Counted from the stretch's first letter, positions 51,646 to 60,983 are shown. The stretch is 64,000 bases of DNA from Gemmatimonadota bacterium (GCA_016714015.1 JADJNZ010000007.1:186001-250000); one strand, 5' to 3'. The notes: a model not told the origin generated them from the letters alone. Made by a program: numbers and translations.

Positions 51646-53450
51646 GCGGGCACCTCGGCGAGATGGGTCTTCACGGCGTTCACGACGGTGGCAGCGGTGA
51701 GGGGCATGCCGCTGTAGTCGAGGATGGGCGTCATCGCGTCGCGGGCGACGCCGAGCTCGATCTGGACGAGGCTGCGGAGCTGCGCGTCGCGGTTCTGCTC
51801 GATGACGAACGTGTGCTCGTGGCGTCCGAGGAACTTCCGGACCTCCTCGCTGAACGGGAAGCCGCGGATGCGCATGTAGTCGGTGTGGATGCCCTCGGCG
51901 CGGAGGATGTCCGCGGCCTCGTGCACCGCGGCCTCGCAGCCGCCGATGGTGACGAGGCCGACCTCGGCGCCCGGCTGGTGCGAGATGATCGGGGCGGGGA
52001 CGTGCTCGGCCGCACCCTCGAACTTCCGCTTGAGGCGGTCGACGAGTTCCTGGTAGGCGTCGGAGTCCTCGGTGTACTGGCCGTGCTTGTCGTGGCCAGA
52101 CCCGCGGACGAAGTAGGCGCCCTTGCCGCCGACGCCGGGGAGGGTGCGCGCCGCGATACCGTCGCCGTCGACGTCGAGATAGCGCGAGAAGCGCTGGATC
52201 TTCTCGAGGTCCGCCGCGTCGAGCACCTTGCCGCGGTCGGGGCGATACGAGTCGTCCCACTCGAAGCGCTTGACCATCCAGTCGTTCATGCCGATGTCGA
52301 GGTCGCTCGCGACGAAGACCGGCGTCTGGAAGCGTTCGGCGAGGTCGAAGGCCTGCACGGTCATCTCGAAGCACTCCCGCGGGTCGGCGGGGAAGACGAT
52401 GAGATGCTTGGTGTCACCGTGCGAAGCGTACGCGAGCGAGAGCAGGTCCGCTTGCTGCGTGCGCGTCGGCATGCCGGTCGCGGGGCCGCAGCGTTGCACG
52501 TCGATGAAAACGGCGGGGATGTCGGTGTAGTACGCGAGCCCGATGAACTCCTGCATCAGCGAGATGCCGGGGCCGGAGGTGTTGGTGAAGGCGCGCGCGC
52601 CGGCCCACCCGGCCCCGATGATGATACCCGCGGCCGCGAGCTCGTCCTCGGCCTGCAGGATCGCATACTTGTGGAGGCCCGTCTCCTTGTCCACGCGGTA
52701 CTTCTCGCAGAAGCCCTTGAACTGCTCCATCAGGGCGGTCGCCGGCGTGATGGGATACCAAGCGCCGACGGTCGCGCCGGCGTAGACCGCGCCAAGTGCG
52801 GCGGCGGTGTTGCCATCGATGAGGATGCTGTCCCCGGTCCGGTCCATCGGTTCGAGATGGAACGGCAGGGGGCACTGGAAGTGCGCCATCGCGTAGTCGT
52901 AGCCGAGCTTGAACGCCGTGTGGTTCGCGGCGAGGAGCTTCGGCTTCTTGCCGAACTTCTCCGTGAGCATCGCCTCGATGACCGCCGTGTCGATCTTGAG
53001 GAGCGCGGCAAGCGCCCCGGCGTAGGCGATGTTGCGCAGCAAGGTGCGGTCGCGGTCCTTCTCGAAGGTCTCGACGCACATCCTCCCGAAGGGGATGCCG
53101 AGGATCGTGATCCCCTCCCGGACGAGATCGGGGTCCATCGGCCAGGTGGAGTCGTAGACGAGGTAGCCGCCGGGGCGGACGGTCTTCACGTCCTTCGCAT
53201 AGGTCGCGGGGTTGAGCGCGACGACGAGGTCCACCTCGCTCGGCCGGGCGGTGTAGCCGTCCTTGCTCACCCGGATCTCGTACCAGGTGGGGAGGCCCTG
53301 GATGTTGGAGGGGAAGATGTTCTTCCCCGTGACGGGGATCCCCATGCGGAAGATCGCCTGCATGAGGAGCCCGTTGGCGCTGGCGGAGCCGGTGCCGTTG
53401 ACGGTGCCCATCTTGAAGGCGAAATCGTTGATGCCGCTCTTGCCGCTCAT
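51642..53450 (-). CDS. korA: 2-oxoacid:ferredoxin oxidoreductase alpha subunit (gamma-alpha fusion)
   Basis: 602 residues from ATG complement 53448-53450. The N-terminal gamma domain (about 1-190; NGTGSASANGLLMQAIFRMG) is fused to the alpha pyrimidine domain (about 205-590; LIDGNTAAALGAVYAGA, WYPITPAT). This arrangement is that of KorA proteins in aerobic and microaerobic bacteria. It sits between the GltD-like gene and korB with ATGA overlaps on both sides. Confidence 0.92.
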   Translation of the reverse strand: MSGKSGINDFAFKMGTVNGTGSASANGLLMQAIFRMGIPVTGKNIFPSNIQGLPTWYEIRVSKDGYTARPSEVDLVVALNPATYAKDVKTVRPGGYLVYDSTWPMDPDLVREGITILGIPFGRMCVETFEKDRDRTLLRNIAYAGALAALLKIDTAVIEAMLTEKFGKKPKLLAANHTAFKLGYDYAMAHFQCPLPFHLEPMDRTGDSILIDGNTAAALGAVYAGATVGAWYPITPATALMEQFKGFCEKYRVDKETGLHKYAILQAEDELAAAGIIIGAGWAGARAFTNTSGPGISLMQEFIGLAYYTDIPAVFIDVQRCGPATGMPTRTQQADLLSLAYASHGDTKHLIVFPADPRECFEMTVQAFDLAERFQTPVFVASDLDIGMNDWMVKRFEWDDSYRPDRGKVLDAADLEKIQRFSRYLDVDGDGIAARTLPGVGGKGAYFVRGSGHDKHGQYTEDSDAYQELVDRLKRKFEGAAEHVPAPIISHQPGAEVGLVTIGGCEAAVHEAADILRAEGIHTDYMRIRGFPFSEEVRKFLGRHEHTFVIEQNRDAQLRSLVQIELGVARDAMTPILDYSGMPLTAATVVNAVKTHLAEVPA

Positions 53451-55228
53451 CGGGTCACCATCCCGGCGTACGCCTGCTTGAGGTCGAAGGTGCGCATGTC
53501 CCACGCGGCGGTCGGACAGCGTTCGGCGCAGAGGCCGCAGTGGAGGCAGACGTCCTCGTCCTTCACCATGATCCGCTTGGTCTGGGGCAGGGCGTCGGAG
53601 AGGAAGATCGCCTGCTTGGTGTTGAGGGCGGGGGCGGAGAGTCGCGTCCGGAGCGACGTCTCGGAGTCCCCGTTGGTGGTGATGGTGAGGCAGCTCGTCG
53701 GGCAGACGTCAACGCAGGCGTCGCACTCGATGCAGAGCGGGGCGTCGAAGTGGGTCTGGATGTCGCAATTCAGGCAGCGCGCGACTTCGAGCGCAGCCTG
53801 CGCCGGCGTGTAGCCGAGCTCCACCTCGACGTTGAGGTCGGTGAAGCGCTTGGCGAGGTCCTCATGGGGCATCTTCGCGCGCTTCGTCGTGTCGTAATCG
53901 TTGTCGTACGCCCACGATTGCATGCCCATCTTGGCGGAGACGAGCGTCATGCCGACCGGCGGGCGCTCCGTGACCGGGATGCCCTGGCAGTGATGGTGGA
54001 TGGAGATCGCGGCGGCGTGCCCGTGCGCGACCGCCCAGATGATGTTCTCCGGCCCCCAAGCGGCATCGCCACCGAAGAAGACGCCGGGGCGCGTGCTCTG
54101 GTGCGTCTCCTTGTCGACGATCGGCATGTCCCACTTCGGGTCGAACTCGAGGCCGATGTCGCGCTCGATCCAGGGGAAGGCGTTGTCCTGTCCGATGGCG
54201 AGGATCACGTCGTCGCAGGGGACGACCACAGTGCCGGTGACCGTCGAGACCTGCTTGCCGGTCGCATCGGTGCTCCAGGCGAGCTGCTCGAACTCCATCC
54301 CGACGAGTTTGCCCTGCTCGAGCACGAAGCGCTTGGGGGCGTGGTTCTCGACGATCGCCACCTGTTCCTCCTCGGCGTCCTCGAGTTCCCACGGGGAGGC
54401 CTTGAAGTGCTTGCGGCCGCGGCGGGCCATCACCTTGACGTCCGTGGCGCCGACGCGCTTGGCGGTGCGGCAGCAATCCATGGCGGTATTGCCGACGCCG
54501 ATGATGAGGACCCGCTGGCCGATCCGCTCGACGTGGCCGAAGTGGACGTTCGCGAGCCACTCGATGCCGATGTGGACGTTCTCTTTCGCATCCCAGCGGC
54601 CGGGCAGGTCGAGTTCCTTGCCCTTCGGCGCGCCGGTCCCGACGAAGACGGCGTCGTAGCCCTCGGCGAGGAGCCCCTTGAGGGAGTCGACCGTGGTGCC
54701 GTAGCGCATCGTCGCGCCCATGCGGATCACGTAGTCGCACTCCTCGTCGAGCACCTGCGCGGGGAGGCGGAATGACGGGATGTTGATCCGCATCAGGCCG
54801 CCCGGCGTCGCGTTCTTCTCGAAGATCGTGACGTCGTAGCCGAGCGGGAGGAGATCGTTGGCGACGGCGAGCGAGGCCGGGCCGGCGCCGACGAGCGCGA
54901 CGCGCTTCCCGTTCTTCGCGCCGCCCTTGGGGAGCCGGTCGGTGATGTCGCCGCGATTGTCGGCCGCGACGCGCTTCATCCGGCAGATCGCGACGGGCTT
55001 CTCCTCGACTCGGCCGCGCCGGCAGGCGGGCTCGCAGGGGCGGTCGCAGACGCGCCCGAGGATGCCGGGAAAGATGTTCGACTCCCGGTTCAGGAGGTAC
55101 GAGTCGTCGTAGCGGCCCTGGGCGATGAGGCGAAGGTAACCGGGGACGTTCGTGTGGGCCGGGCAAGCCCACTGGCAGTCCACGACCCTGTGGTAGTACT
55201 GCGGGTTCCTGACGTCTGTCGAAGCCAT
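53447..55228 (-). CDS. GltD-like NAD(P)/FAD oxidoreductase with C-terminal 4Fe-4S ferredoxin domain
   Basis: 593 residues. N-terminal GltD-type Cys region (CPAHTNVPGYL, GRVCDRPCEPACRRG), FAD site ALVGAGPASLAVANDL, NAD(P) site IIGVGNTAMDCCRTAKR. The last 100 residues carry two cluster motifs, CIECDACVDVCP and CLHCGLCAERCP. It probably moves electrons between NAD(P)H and ferredoxin for the KorAB enzyme that follows. First gene of the operon; no clear promoter found upstream. Confidence 0.9.
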   Translation of the reverse strand: MASTDVRNPQYYHRVVDCQWACPAHTNVPGYLRLIAQGRYDDSYLLNRESNIFPGILGRVCDRPCEPACRRGRVEEKPVAICRMKRVAADNRGDITDRLPKGGAKNGKRVALVGAGPASLAVANDLLPLGYDVTIFEKNATPGGLMRINIPSFRLPAQVLDEECDYVIRMGATMRYGTTVDSLKGLLAEGYDAVFVGTGAPKGKELDLPGRWDAKENVHIGIEWLANVHFGHVERIGQRVLIIGVGNTAMDCCRTAKRVGATDVKVMARRGRKHFKASPWELEDAEEEQVAIVENHAPKRFVLEQGKLVGMEFEQLAWSTDATGKQVSTVTGTVVVPCDDVILAIGQDNAFPWIERDIGLEFDPKWDMPIVDKETHQSTRPGVFFGGDAAWGPENIIWAVAHGHAAAISIHHHCQGIPVTERPPVGMTLVSAKMGMQSWAYDNDYDTTKRAKMPHEDLAKRFTDLNVEVELGYTPAQAALEVARCLNCDIQTHFDAPLCIECDACVDVCPTSCLTITTNGDSETSLRTRLSAPALNTKQAIFLSDALPQTKRIMVKDEDVCLHCGLCAERCPTAAWDMRTFDLKQAYAGMVTR

Positions 55229-55396
55229 GATCCGGGGGGTCCTCGAAATGGGCTTGGCAAGGTTCGCTCAGGCGACGGCGGGGGGCAAGGTGTGGAATCT
55301 CCGGCGCTACGTGGGGGGATGCCGGACAGGAGTTCGACATGAGGCGAGTGTCAAGTCGCCGCGGGCACGCCCGATACTCGGGGGAAATGAGCTCCG
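55229..55396. other. Divergent intergenic region, kor operon / chemotaxis island
   Basis: 168 bp. It contains the sigma-28-like promoter for the plus-strand chemotaxis genes; no convincing promoter for the minus-strand kor operon was found. Confidence 0.5.
55351..55377 (+). promoter_or_regulatory. Sigma-28-like promoter ahead of the Hpt gene
   Basis: TCAAGTCG (55351-55358), 11 bp, CCCGATAC (55370-55377). Compare the FliA consensus TAAAGTTT-N11-GCCGATAA. Same element at 57064 and 60992. Confidence 0.7.
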
Positions 55397-55813
55397 GTGA
55401 GGCCGGAACCCCTGTTCCACGCACGCCCGGAGGCGGCGGTGTCGTATGGTCCCGATGGTCCCGCGATCGATGAGGCGGCGCTGGTGGCGCTCGCCGAGAT
55501 CATCGGCGTGAAGGCGCTCGACTCGGTGGTGACCGTGATGCTGGACTCTACTCCCGCGCTCTGCGCGTCGATGGCGCGAGCGCACGCCGCAGGGGACGCG
55601 GCGGCGCTCCGCACGGCGGCGCACCAGTTGAAGGGCTCCGCCGCGAACCTCGGCGCGCGACACCTTCCCACCGTCTGCGCCGAACTGGAGCAGGTGGCGG
55701 GCGCGGGGGATCTCGTGGCGGCCGCCCCGCTCGTCGCGGAGGCCCAGCGGGAGTACGGTCGCGTGCACGCCGCGCTCGCCGCCGCCACCCTGGGCGCATT
55801 CGCGGCCCGATGA
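55397..55813 (+). CDS. Hpt (histidine phosphotransfer) domain protein
   Basis: 138 residues from GTG 55397. The Hpt motif AAHQLKGSAANLGA gives phospho-His H76. The helical bundle covers most of the protein, so this is a single-domain Hpt. It would carry phosphate from a hybrid kinase receiver to a response regulator. Overlaps the triple-PAS gene by 4 bp. Confidence 0.9.
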   Translation: MRPEPLFHARPEAAVSYGPDGPAIDEAALVALAEIIGVKALDSVVTVMLDSTPALCASMARAHAAGDAAALRTAAHQLKGSAANLGARHLPTVCAELEQVAGAGDLVAAAPLVAEAQREYGRVHAALAAATLGAFAAR

Positions 55814-57063
55814 CGACGACGCTTCGCGAACCGCTCGCGACCGGCCCTTCCTTCCCGATGGAATTGCTCGCGCGATGCACGGCGTCGAGCGCGGCCGCGT
55901 GGGCGGACCATCTGGCCGAATCGAACCTCATCGTCGACGCCGAAGGACTCGTGCTGTGGGCGAACGCCCGGGCGTGCGACCGTCTTGGCGTGGAGAGCGG
56001 TCGACGGCTGACGGTGCGCGACTGCGATCGCCTCGCGCCACTCGACCTCTCGGGAGCGCGCGAGGAGGGGAAACGCTTCCATGCGCTGCTGACGGGGCGC
56101 TCGCCGAGCGGTGCCCCCTTCATGCGCGGCGTGCTCGACAGCACCGGGGTCCGTTCCTGGCTGCGTCTCCATGTCACGCCGCTCGAGGCGGACGACGCGA
56201 CGGCGCACTGGAGCGGCATCTCGTTCACGAACGTCTCGAGCGTGGTGGAGTCGACGGCGGGGCATCGCGAGGCGCAGCTGCGCGCCGACGCGATCCTCGA
56301 CGCACTGGTGGAGGGGATCGTGCTGGTGGACGCGGACGACGTGATCCGCTATGTGAACCCCGCGACGCTGCGGATGCTCGGCTACGCGGATGACGCCGAG
56401 ATCATCGGGCGACGGCGAACCGAGTTGCCGGTTCGCCGGTTCCATGCGGACGGTCGCGAAGCGGCGCCGCCGACGCTGACGAGCTGGGCCGGCGAGTCGA
56501 TGCCGACGCGGGAGCGGCTCCGCTACATCGGCTTCCCGCGCGGGGAACTCTGGCTCGATACGCAGGTGTCGCGCCTCTCGCTCGGGGATCCCGACGGGAA
56601 GGCGAGCGGCGCCGTCGTCTCGTTCGTGAATGTCTCGGAGGCGGTGCGCGCCGAGGCACAGTGCCGGGCCGTCGTGCACGCGTCGCCCTTGGGCATCGTG
56701 CTCGTGGATCGCGAGGGGCACATCGCGATGGCCAACGCCGCGGCGCAGCGCTTGCTCGGGCTGCGCCGCGAGGGCCCGGAGGCTCCATTCGCACGCGACG
56801 CGACCTGGGCCCGGATCCGCCTCGATGGCTCCCTCATGCCGCGGGAGGACGAGCCCATCGCGCAGTCGCTGGCGACCGGCCGTACCGTGGAGGGCGAGGT
56901 GCAAGGGCTTCGGCGCCCGGACGGCACGACGCACTGGCTGCGCGTCTCGGCGGCGCCGATGCACGGGATCGACGGTCGGCTCGAGGGCGTGGTCGCCCAT
57001 TTCGCCGACTGCACGTCCGAGATCAGTGGGACATTCGGCGGCGGAGTGTCAGGGCAAGCCTGA
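55810..57063 (+). CDS. Triple-PAS sensor protein without output domain
   Basis: 417 residues. PAS-like units about 30-145, 158-285 and 290-405, each with the usual core (LIVDAEGLVLWANARAC, IVLVDADDVIRYVNPATLRMLGY, IVLVDREGHIAMANAAAQRLLGL). There is no kinase, GGDEF or MCP domain, so it must signal by contact. Its upstream partner is an Hpt protein. Confidence 0.85.
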   Translation: MTTTLREPLATGPSFPMELLARCTASSAAAWADHLAESNLIVDAEGLVLWANARACDRLGVESGRRLTVRDCDRLAPLDLSGAREEGKRFHALLTGRSPSGAPFMRGVLDSTGVRSWLRLHVTPLEADDATAHWSGISFTNVSSVVESTAGHREAQLRADAILDALVEGIVLVDADDVIRYVNPATLRMLGYADDAEIIGRRRTELPVRRFHADGREAAPPTLTSWAGESMPTRERLRYIGFPRGELWLDTQVSRLSLGDPDGKASGAVVSFVNVSEAVRAEAQCRAVVHASPLGIVLVDREGHIAMANAAAQRLLGLRREGPEAPFARDATWARIRLDGSLMPREDEPIAQSLATGRTVEGEVQGLRRPDGTTHWLRVSAAPMHGIDGRLEGVVAHFADCTSEISGTFGGGVSGQA

Positions 57064-57090
57064 TGAAGCGTGGCATCCCCTGTCCGATAC
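57064..57090 (+). promoter_or_regulatory. Sigma-28-like promoter ahead of the Aer-like PAS gene
   Basis: TGAAGCGT (57064-57071), 11 bp, TCCGATAC (57083-57090), immediately after the triple-PAS stop codon. Confidence 0.7.
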
Positions 57091-57148
57091 TCGGAAGGGA
57101 GATTCGCGGTGACCCGGAACGGCCGGGTCCCTTCACGCCGAGGGTACC

Positions 57149-57673
57149 ATGACCGTGGAGACGGTCGCGCCGACGGGACGGGCGGTCACGTTCCCGCTGG
57201 ACGACATCATCGTGAGCAAGACGGACCTGAAGGGGCGCATCACGTATGCGAACCGGGTCTTCATCGAAGTGTCGGGCTACACCGAGGAGGAGCTCCTCGG
57301 GGCGCCGCACAACATCATCCGGCATCCGGACATGCCTGGCTGCGTCTTCGCGTTCCTCTGGGACACGATCGCGGCGGGGCATGAGGTGTTCGCCTACGTG
57401 GTGAACATGGCGCGCACCGGCGACCACTACTGGGTGCACGCGCATGTGACGCCGACGTTCGACGGGAACGGGCGCATCATCGGGTACCACTCCAATCGGC
57501 GGGTGCCGCGTCCCGAGGCGATCGCGAAGGTGGAGCCGCTGTACGCCGCACTCCGTGCCGAGGAGGCGAAGTACCCGGTCCGCCGCGACGCGGTGGCCGC
57601 GGGGATGGCGCTGCTGGGGTCGACGCTGGAGGGGATGGGACTCACCTACGAGGAGTTCGTATGGCGACTCTGA
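57149..57673 (+). CDS. Aer-type PAS sensor protein (split aerotaxis receptor)
   Basis: 174 residues. The PAS domain has the Aer signatures TDLKGRITYANRVFIEVSGY, GAPHNIIRHPDMP (52-63) and GDHYWV (91-96), which in Aer bind FAD and report redox state. No HAMP or signalling domain follows; instead the stop lies inside the start of a soluble MCP gene (13-bp overlap). The two proteins together would equal one Aer receptor. GAGGG precedes the ATG. Confidence 0.88.
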   Translation: MTVETVAPTGRAVTFPLDDIIVSKTDLKGRITYANRVFIEVSGYTEEELLGAPHNIIRHPDMPGCVFAFLWDTIAAGHEVFAYVVNMARTGDHYWVHAHVTPTFDGNGRIIGYHSNRRVPRPEAIAKVEPLYAALRAEEAKYPVRRDAVAAGMALLGSTLEGMGLTYEEFVWRL

Positions 57674-58908
57674 CCGCACGTCGGCCCCGTCGCGCGCCGG
57701 TGGCGTACGATCGGGTGGCGCAGTTGGAGGCGCAGGTCGCCTCGCTGACGGCCGACCTCGCCGCGCGGGACGAGAGCATCCGCCGCGCGAGCGCCGTCTT
57801 CAAAGCCGCCGCCGATGGTGACCTCGAGCAGCGGGTGCTCCACATCCGCGAGACCGGCGCGATGGGCGAGATGCTGAACGACCTTAACCACCTCCTCGAC
57901 ATGACCGACGCCTTCGTGCGCGAGGCGGGGGCGACCCTGGATCATGCCTCGGAGGAGAAGTTCTATCGGCAGGTGGTGACGCGCGGCATGCGCGGCACCT
58001 TCCGTGACGGCGCGGAGCGACTGAATGCCGCGACGGGCCGGGCGGCGAAGGCGGCGGAGCAGCGCGCGGTGCGGGTGGCCGCCTCGCAGGAGTTCGAGCG
58101 CTCGATCGGCGGCGTGGTGGAGCGGCTCCGTGGAACGAGCGGGAACGCGCAGCGGACGGCCTCGGGACTGACGGAGACGGCGACGGGCACGCGGCACGAG
58201 GCTGACGTGGCCTCGGACGCCGCGCGGTTGGTCTCGTCGAGCGTCGACACCGTGGCGGCCGCGACCGAGGAGATGTCGGCGTCGGCGCGCGAGATCGAGT
58301 CGCAGGCGATGGTGTCGCAGGGCGTCGCGCAGCAGGCGATCGCGGCGGCCGAGGAGACGCGCGAGGTGATGCAGACGCTCGCGGATGCGTCGGGCGGGAT
58401 CAATCGCGTCGTCGCGCTCATCAACGAGGTCGCGGGGCAGACGCGCCTGGTCGCGCTCAACGCGACGATCGAGGCGGCGCATGCGGGAGCGGCGGGGAAG
58501 GGGTTCGCGGTGGTCGCGAACGAGGTGAAGGGGCTCGCGACCCGGACGGCGAGTGCGACCGAGGAGATCTCGGAACGGGTCGCCTCGATCCAGCTCGCGA
58601 GCGAGCGTGCCGTCGATTCCACGGCCCGGATCGCGCAGTCGGTCTCGGCGATGCACGAGGTCGCCACGTCGGTGCGGCAGGCGGTCGCCGAGCAGCGGAT
58701 GGCGATCCAGGAGATCTCGCGCTCGATGCAGGACGCCTCGCAGGGGACGCGGCAGGTGTCGTCGGCGATCGATGCGACGGCGGGACGCGCGGTGGAGACG
58801 CGCGAGGCGGCGAACGCGATGGTGGCGTCCGCCGACGACCTCGCGCGGGCGACCGAGGCGCTCACGGCCCAGATCGACACCTTCCTCGCGACCGTGCGCC
58901 AGGGTTGA
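57661..58908 (+). CDS. Soluble methyl-accepting chemotaxis protein
   Basis: 415 residues with no membrane helix. N-terminal coiled-coil (about 17-60), a HAMP/PAS-remnant region (about 45-125), and the MCP signalling hairpin tip (253-295; INEVAGQTRLVALNATIEAA, GKGFAVVANEVKGLATRT). It would control CheA in the cytoplasm. Preceding Aer-like PAS protein likely provides the input. Confidence 0.92.
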   Translation: MATLTARRPRRAPVAYDRVAQLEAQVASLTADLAARDESIRRASAVFKAAADGDLEQRVLHIRETGAMGEMLNDLNHLLDMTDAFVREAGATLDHASEEKFYRQVVTRGMRGTFRDGAERLNAATGRAAKAAEQRAVRVAASQEFERSIGGVVERLRGTSGNAQRTASGLTETATGTRHEADVASDAARLVSSSVDTVAAATEEMSASAREIESQAMVSQGVAQQAIAAAEETREVMQTLADASGGINRVVALINEVAGQTRLVALNATIEAAHAGAAGKGFAVVANEVKGLATRTASATEEISERVASIQLASERAVDSTARIAQSVSAMHEVATSVRQAVAEQRMAIQEISRSMQDASQGTRQVSSAIDATAGRAVETREAANAMVASADDLARATEALTAQIDTFLATVRQG

Positions 58909-58919
58909 CGCGCACGCCC

Positions 58920-60605
58920 ATGGCGACGCCGCTCCTCCCCCCGCGAGTGGTCGCCCCGCTCGGGCTCGAGCTGCCGGCGGCGTCCTCGCTCGCGCAGGCG
59001 CTGCGCGCGGATCGCGTCCCGGACGCGCGGCGCCCCGATGCGGCTCGTGCGCGTCGCGTCCTCGTGGTGGACGATGACCCCAGCACGCGCGCGCTGCTCG
59101 GCGCGCTGGTGCGGCAGCACGGCGCGGAGCCAGTGACCGCCGAGTCCGCGCGCGCGGCGCGCCGTTTCGTCGACGCCGACGGGGCGAACGCGTACGACGC
59201 GGTGCTGACCGACCAGCAGATGCCGGAGGAGAGCGGGCTCGAGCTGATGGCGTGGATCCAGCGCGCGGATCCGACCCTCGCCGTGGTCGTGGTGACGGCC
59301 TCGCCGGAACGCGAGACAGTGGCGGCCTCATTGCGCGGTGGCGCGGCCGGACTCATCGACAAGCCGATCGTGCCGGCGGAGGTCTGGCGGGCGCTCGACG
59401 CCGCGGTGGATCGCACGCGACACGACCGCGCGCACCGCAGCACCACGCGGGTGATGCGCGAGGTCGGGCGGCTGCAGCGGCTGGTGCTACGCTCCGGCGC
59501 GCAGGTCGATCCGCGCCTCACCGTGCGGTCGTATCCCTGCCATCAGGCGGGCGGGGACTTCATCACGAGCGTCCCGCTGGAGACGGGCGGGCTCCTGCTC
59601 GTGGTGGCCGACGTGGCCGGACATGACGTCGCCTCCGCCTACACGGCGGCCTACTTCCAGGGCCTGATGCGCGGCATGCAGGAGTCGGGGCGGCCGATCG
59701 TGGACGTGATGCGCCGATTCAACCGCGTGCTGCTCGAGGAGTGGAGCGGGGAGGCGAGCCGGCTCGGTGCGCTCGAGGTGACGACCTCCGTCGCAGTGTG
59801 CGCCATCGCGCTCGACGTGAGCGGGGAGTTCGCGCAGGTCACGAACGCCGGGGCGCCAGCCCCGTGCCATGTGAACTCCCGCGGCGAGATCCGGCAGCTT
59901 GAACGCGGACGCAGTCATCCGCTCGGCTGGTTCGAGGACTCACTCCCGGAGTCGACGGACCACGAACTCTCGTCCGGCTCGGCGCTTCTGGCGTGGACGG
60001 ACGGGCTCGAGGACCTCGCGGACCGGCTGGGAGTGCCCTCCGAGGCGGTGGCGACCGCGCTGCTCGTCGAGGGAGACGCCGCGCAGGCGGTGCTGGCCGG
60101 CGGGCTCCGCGACGACGTCCTCCTGGCGCATCTCGCGCTCGGGCAGCCGGGGAGCCGCAGTTGGGGCGATCCGCCGGTGATGCGACGGTGGCTCCCGATC
60201 CTCGCGGAGCGGTACAACGGCGCATCGCACGACGCCGTCGATTCCGCTCAGGCGCGCTGGGAGGCCGCGATCCGTTGCGTCGCCCCGGGCGTCGCTTCGG
60301 CACGCCTCGCGGACATCCTTACGGCGGTCCGCGAAGGGATGCTCAACGCACTCAAGCATGGCTGCGAGGGAGCCGCCGACCGTGAGGCGGACCTGCAGAT
60401 GTCGCTCTTGGCAGCGGACCGGGTGATCCGGGTGCGGATCGAGGACCCGGGGCCGGGCCACGACTTCAATGTCGGGCGGCACGCAGAAGAGGCCGGCGAC
60501 GAGCTCGTCGACCTGCATCGCGGCCTCGAACTGATCCACCTGCTGTCCACCACTGTTCGGGTCGAGCGCCACGGCGCCCGGCTGCGTCTCGATTTCCGAT
60601 ACTGA
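58920..60605 (+). CDS. Response regulator with PP2C (SpoIIE) phosphatase and HATPase anti-sigma domain
   Basis: 561 residues from ATG 58920; TTG 58905, overlapping the MCP stop, is possible. Receiver (about 45-165, D98 in VLTDQQMPEESG), a PP2C/SpoIIE phosphatase (about 205-400; GGDF 211-214, ADVAGH 230-235) and a C-terminal HATPase_c domain (about 430-560; VREGMLNALKHG). Such proteins act in partner-switching: the phosphatase dephosphorylates a STAS protein and the ATPase kinase part rephosphorylates it. A STAS gene follows 21 bp later. Confidence 0.9.
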   Translation: MATPLLPPRVVAPLGLELPAASSLAQALRADRVPDARRPDAARARRVLVVDDDPSTRALLGALVRQHGAEPVTAESARAARRFVDADGANAYDAVLTDQQMPEESGLELMAWIQRADPTLAVVVVTASPERETVAASLRGGAAGLIDKPIVPAEVWRALDAAVDRTRHDRAHRSTTRVMREVGRLQRLVLRSGAQVDPRLTVRSYPCHQAGGDFITSVPLETGGLLLVVADVAGHDVASAYTAAYFQGLMRGMQESGRPIVDVMRRFNRVLLEEWSGEASRLGALEVTTSVAVCAIALDVSGEFAQVTNAGAPAPCHVNSRGEIRQLERGRSHPLGWFEDSLPESTDHELSSGSALLAWTDGLEDLADRLGVPSEAVATALLVEGDAAQAVLAGGLRDDVLLAHLALGQPGSRSWGDPPVMRRWLPILAERYNGASHDAVDSAQARWEAAIRCVAPGVASARLADILTAVREGMLNALKHGCEGAADREADLQMSLLAADRVIRVRIEDPGPGHDFNVGRHAEEAGDELVDLHRGLELIHLLSTTVRVERHGARLRLDFRY

Positions 60606-60626
60606 TCCCTCGTCCGCGACCGTGCC

Positions 60627-60983
60627 ATGACCGCCTCCTTCCCCTCCGCTCCGGCTTCCCCGACGACCGCGTACGCGGGCGCGTCCGCGACGATCACGCT
60701 ACCCGGCGACCTCACGAGTTCCACCGTCGGCGATGCCCGGGTCGCGCTCACGGCAGGGTGCGAGCGACTCGAGGCGCCTGGCTCGACGCTACGCCTGCTG
60801 CAGATCGACCTCCGGCGGGCGCAGATGGTCGACTCGGTGGGGCTGAACCTGCTCGTCGGGACGATCAAACGGGTGCGCGCGATCGGCGGGCGGACTGAGC
60901 TCCTCGTCCGCGCGACGAACGTCGAGCGGATCCTCATGTTCACGCGCTTGCACCAGATCGCGCAGGTGGTGCGCGATGCGTGA
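60627..60983 (+). CDS. STAS-domain anti-sigma factor antagonist
   Basis: 118 residues. STAS fold with the phospho-Ser site S70 in DLRRAQMVDSVGLNLLV. It is the likely substrate of the REC-PP2C-HATPase protein just upstream and would bind an anti-sigma factor or the ATPase domain depending on phosphorylation. Confidence 0.9.
   Translation: MTASFPSAPASPTTAYAGASATITLPGDLTSSTVGDARVALTAGCERLEAPGSTLRLLQIDLRRAQMVDSVGLNLLVGTIKRVRAIGGRTELLVRATNVERILMFTRLHQIAQVVRDA

Noticed and set aside
60595..60602. A fourth TCCGATAC box ahead of the STAS gene
   Set aside because: The matching -35 half is absent (GCCCGGCT) and the box is the coding end of the upstream gene.
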